Positions 62,837 through 64,000 of a stretch of 64,000 nucleotides of DNA are shown here, piece after piece. The notes beneath the pieces were generated by a model. The model saw nothing but the letters and a program-made list of their open reading frames with translations, had not been told where the DNA came from and did no database searches. Each line of letters starts with the position of its first letter. Position 1 is the first letter of the stretch. The translations under genes and the position numbers were made by a program. The stretch is from Sphingomonadales bacterium EhC05. GTDB taxonomy: Bacteria; Pseudomonadota; Alphaproteobacteria; Sphingomonadales; Sphingomonadaceae. The stretch is from positions 62,001-126,000 of the forward strand of contig LXYP01000028.1 of NCBI GenBank assembly GCA_001650955.1, in the 5' to 3' direction.

Positions 62837-62841
62837 CTGAA

Positions 62842-63129
62842 CTACCCCGCCATGAGTCTGAGAAAAGAAGGTGGCGTTGCGCGCAGGCCAACAAAACCTC
62901 CCGGCAAGTACCAATAGGCCAAATGGAGCAGCCATGACGCCGCGCGGCCTGCTTTTGCTTTGCGTAGGCTCCACCAACATCCGAAGCCGAGAATGATCCC
63001 GATAAGAATGTGCTGCGTCAGGACGCCCCATATGAACGGCAAGACCATCGCGATGAATTCATCGAGCGTCCAAAACCCGATCAGTTCCGGATCGTCGAGC
63101 CGTGCTGGAATAGCGTATTTATCAGCCAT
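62842..63129 (-). CDS. traL: TraL pilus assembly protein
   Basis: 95 residues with two or three hydrophobic segments. The N terminus YAIPARLDDPELIGFWTLDE is diagnostic of TraL, and the tail includes HLAYWYLPGGFVGLRATPPSF. Inner-membrane component; it starts 56 bases after the traA stop. Confidence 0.92.
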   Translation of the reverse strand: MADKYAIPARLDDPELIGFWTLDEFIAMVLPFIWGVLTQHILIGIILGFGCWWSLRKAKAGRAASWLLHLAYWYLPGGFVGLRATPPSFLRLMAG

Positions 63130-63185
63130 ATCGCCCCGCCACCTTCGAGGAAGCGAACACCCGAAAGCGAGCGTCCGCAGATCGG

Positions 63186-63515
63186 TCAGATGGTCGCTGT
63201 GACCGCTGCCGTAACGATGGGAACGCCGGTTCCTGCGCCAACCCCGACACCGACCGGAATGGCGACCTGCCCAAGGCTGAAGCGCCCCGAAGCCAAGCCC
63301 ACAATACCGCCTGCAAGGCTGAGCACCGTGATGATTTTACCGCCGGACCCTTCAAGGAAACCAGTAAACGAGGTCAAAGCAGTGTTGAAAGTCGCATCAG
63401 CCCCTGCAATAGCCACTCCTGATCCGGCGACTGCAACCACCGTTGCCACTGCTGCTGCCTTGACAATAGAGGCCAAGGGAATTGGTCCATTCTGGAAAGC
63501 TATATTCATTTTCAT
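63186..63515 (-). CDS. traA: TraA-like pilin precursor
   Basis: 109 residues from ATG 63515, with AAGGA about 8 bases upstream; the open frame to 63587 lacks a site. A leader with a hydrophobic helix (IVKAAAVATVVAVAGSGVAIAGA) precedes a mature pilin of about 65-70 residues with two hydrophobic helices separated by a short basic loop (SGRFS), the F-pilin layout. It is the first gene of the tra operon. The S26 peptidase of the operon suggests processing after the AIAGA stretch. Confidence 0.85.
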   Translation of the reverse strand: MKMNIAFQNGPIPLASIVKAAAVATVVAVAGSGVAIAGADATFNTALTSFTGFLEGSGGKIITVLSLAGGIVGLASGRFSLGQVAIPVGVGVGAGTGVPIVTAAVTATI

Positions 63516-63595
63516 AGGATCATCCTTCTTAACGACGTCGTGATTAACGCCTATCAAGGGATGACGATTGATCGATTGGTTCACCATACCATTTA

Positions 63596-63637
63596 AGTAA
63601 ACCGACCAGATTAAGGGCCCAAAAATTCATTTTTCAA
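63596..63637 (-). promoter_or_regulatory. Putative tra operon promoter with shared 18-base element
   Basis: Minus strand: -35 TTGAAA (63637-63632), 18-base spacer, -10 TAATCT (63613-63608). The -10 opens the 18-base element that is repeated at 40327-40344. Expected transcript start is near 63601, 86 bases before traA. The promoter call is tentative; the repeat is exact. Confidence 0.4.
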
Positions 63638-64000
63638 GGTGCGAATCAATAATCGTTGTCAAATTGGCAACTATATTCCCCACTTTGACATCAGGTTTTG
63701 CCACCGCAGCAACTATGATCGCCATTTTGGGAACAAAAGTTGGCATAGAGGGAATGTTTTTTGTCAGAAAGGCAACTTATGGCTGCGAATCAGTCCAAGG
63801 TTTTGACAAATTGACCCAATCGAATATGGAAAAACTTCGGGCAAATCATCCCGTATGACGCACATCACGATCAGATTTGCAGAAGCTGAGCGTCTGGCGC
63901 TGAGGTGCTGGATCGATCCGATCCTAATAATTCCCAATTAGATAAAGCTTGATCATTTGAGTACAGTAAATTTACCTTGTAATAAATCTGTAAGGGGGTC
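63638..64000. other. Right end of the window, no gene supported
   Basis: A TTG-initiated 64-codon frame at 63664-63858 has no ribosome binding site and an uneven composition, although its end (VQGFDKLTQSNMEKLRANHPV) could be the tail of a real small protein. A gene to the right of the window may control or precede the tra operon. No repeat or terminator was seen. Confidence 0.35.

Noticed and set aside
63664-63858. TTG-started frame of 64 codons at the right end
   Set aside because: No ribosome binding site and no family; kept only as a remark because its tail could belong to a small gene.

Overview
The window looks like accessory DNA (a plasmid or integrative conjugative element) of an alphaproteobacterium, most likely a sphingomonad. 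The reasons are the F-type transfer operon with sphingomonad-style extra small genes, the czc and merR cassettes, the moderate base composition, and tightly packed operons with ATGA/GTGA start-stop overlaps. No rRNA, tRNA or CRISPR array was seen. Genus and replicon type are inferred and cannot be proved from this window.

Layout. (1) 0.3-9.4 kb, plus strand: a metabolic operon of phosphoketolase, metallo-beta-lactamase-fold RNase-like protein, AMP/thymidine phosphorylase, short PRPP synthetase, type II (archaeal-like) GAPDH, a 59-residue protein and an AidB-like flavoprotein. It faces a universal stress protein and a PAP2 phosphatase. (2) 11.1-28.2 kb: a heavy-metal island. It holds a P1B-4-type ATPase, a DUF190 protein, a CzcABC efflux system with a small membrane protein and a CzcI-like protein, two CzcN-like methyltransferases, two short CDF transporters, three MerR regulators, a MerT-like transporter with a Cys-rich partner, a multicopper oxidase and a cytochrome c-FTR1 permease. 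Four promoters here share the MerR architecture: a 19-bp spacer carrying a CTACAG half-site. (3) 28.2-33.6 kb: a DUF2235 hydrolase, then a graspetide (omega-ester/amide RiPP) cluster of a precursor with three 23-residue repeats, an MvdD-type ATP-grasp ligase and a coupled membrane protein, followed by small membrane and secreted proteins. (4) 34-41.1 kb: a defence/stability patch with IetA-IetS (AAA ATPase plus subtilase), an IS481-type remnant, a trypsin-like protein, a ParDE-type toxin-antitoxin pair and a WGR protein. (5) 41.3-63.5 kb, minus strand: a complete F-type mating-pair-formation operon from traA (right) to traG (left), followed by a lytic transglycosylase and a DUF2726 protein. 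Relaxase and coupling-protein genes are not in the window.

How the genes work together. The tra operon builds the pilus and channel, IetAS and ParDE probably stabilise or defend the element, and the metal island and salvage/stress operon are cargo. The most novel-looking element is the graspetide cluster at 30.5-32.6 kb: a three-repeat precursor, its ligase, and a translationally coupled three-helix membrane protein, with no ABC transporter or protease alongside.
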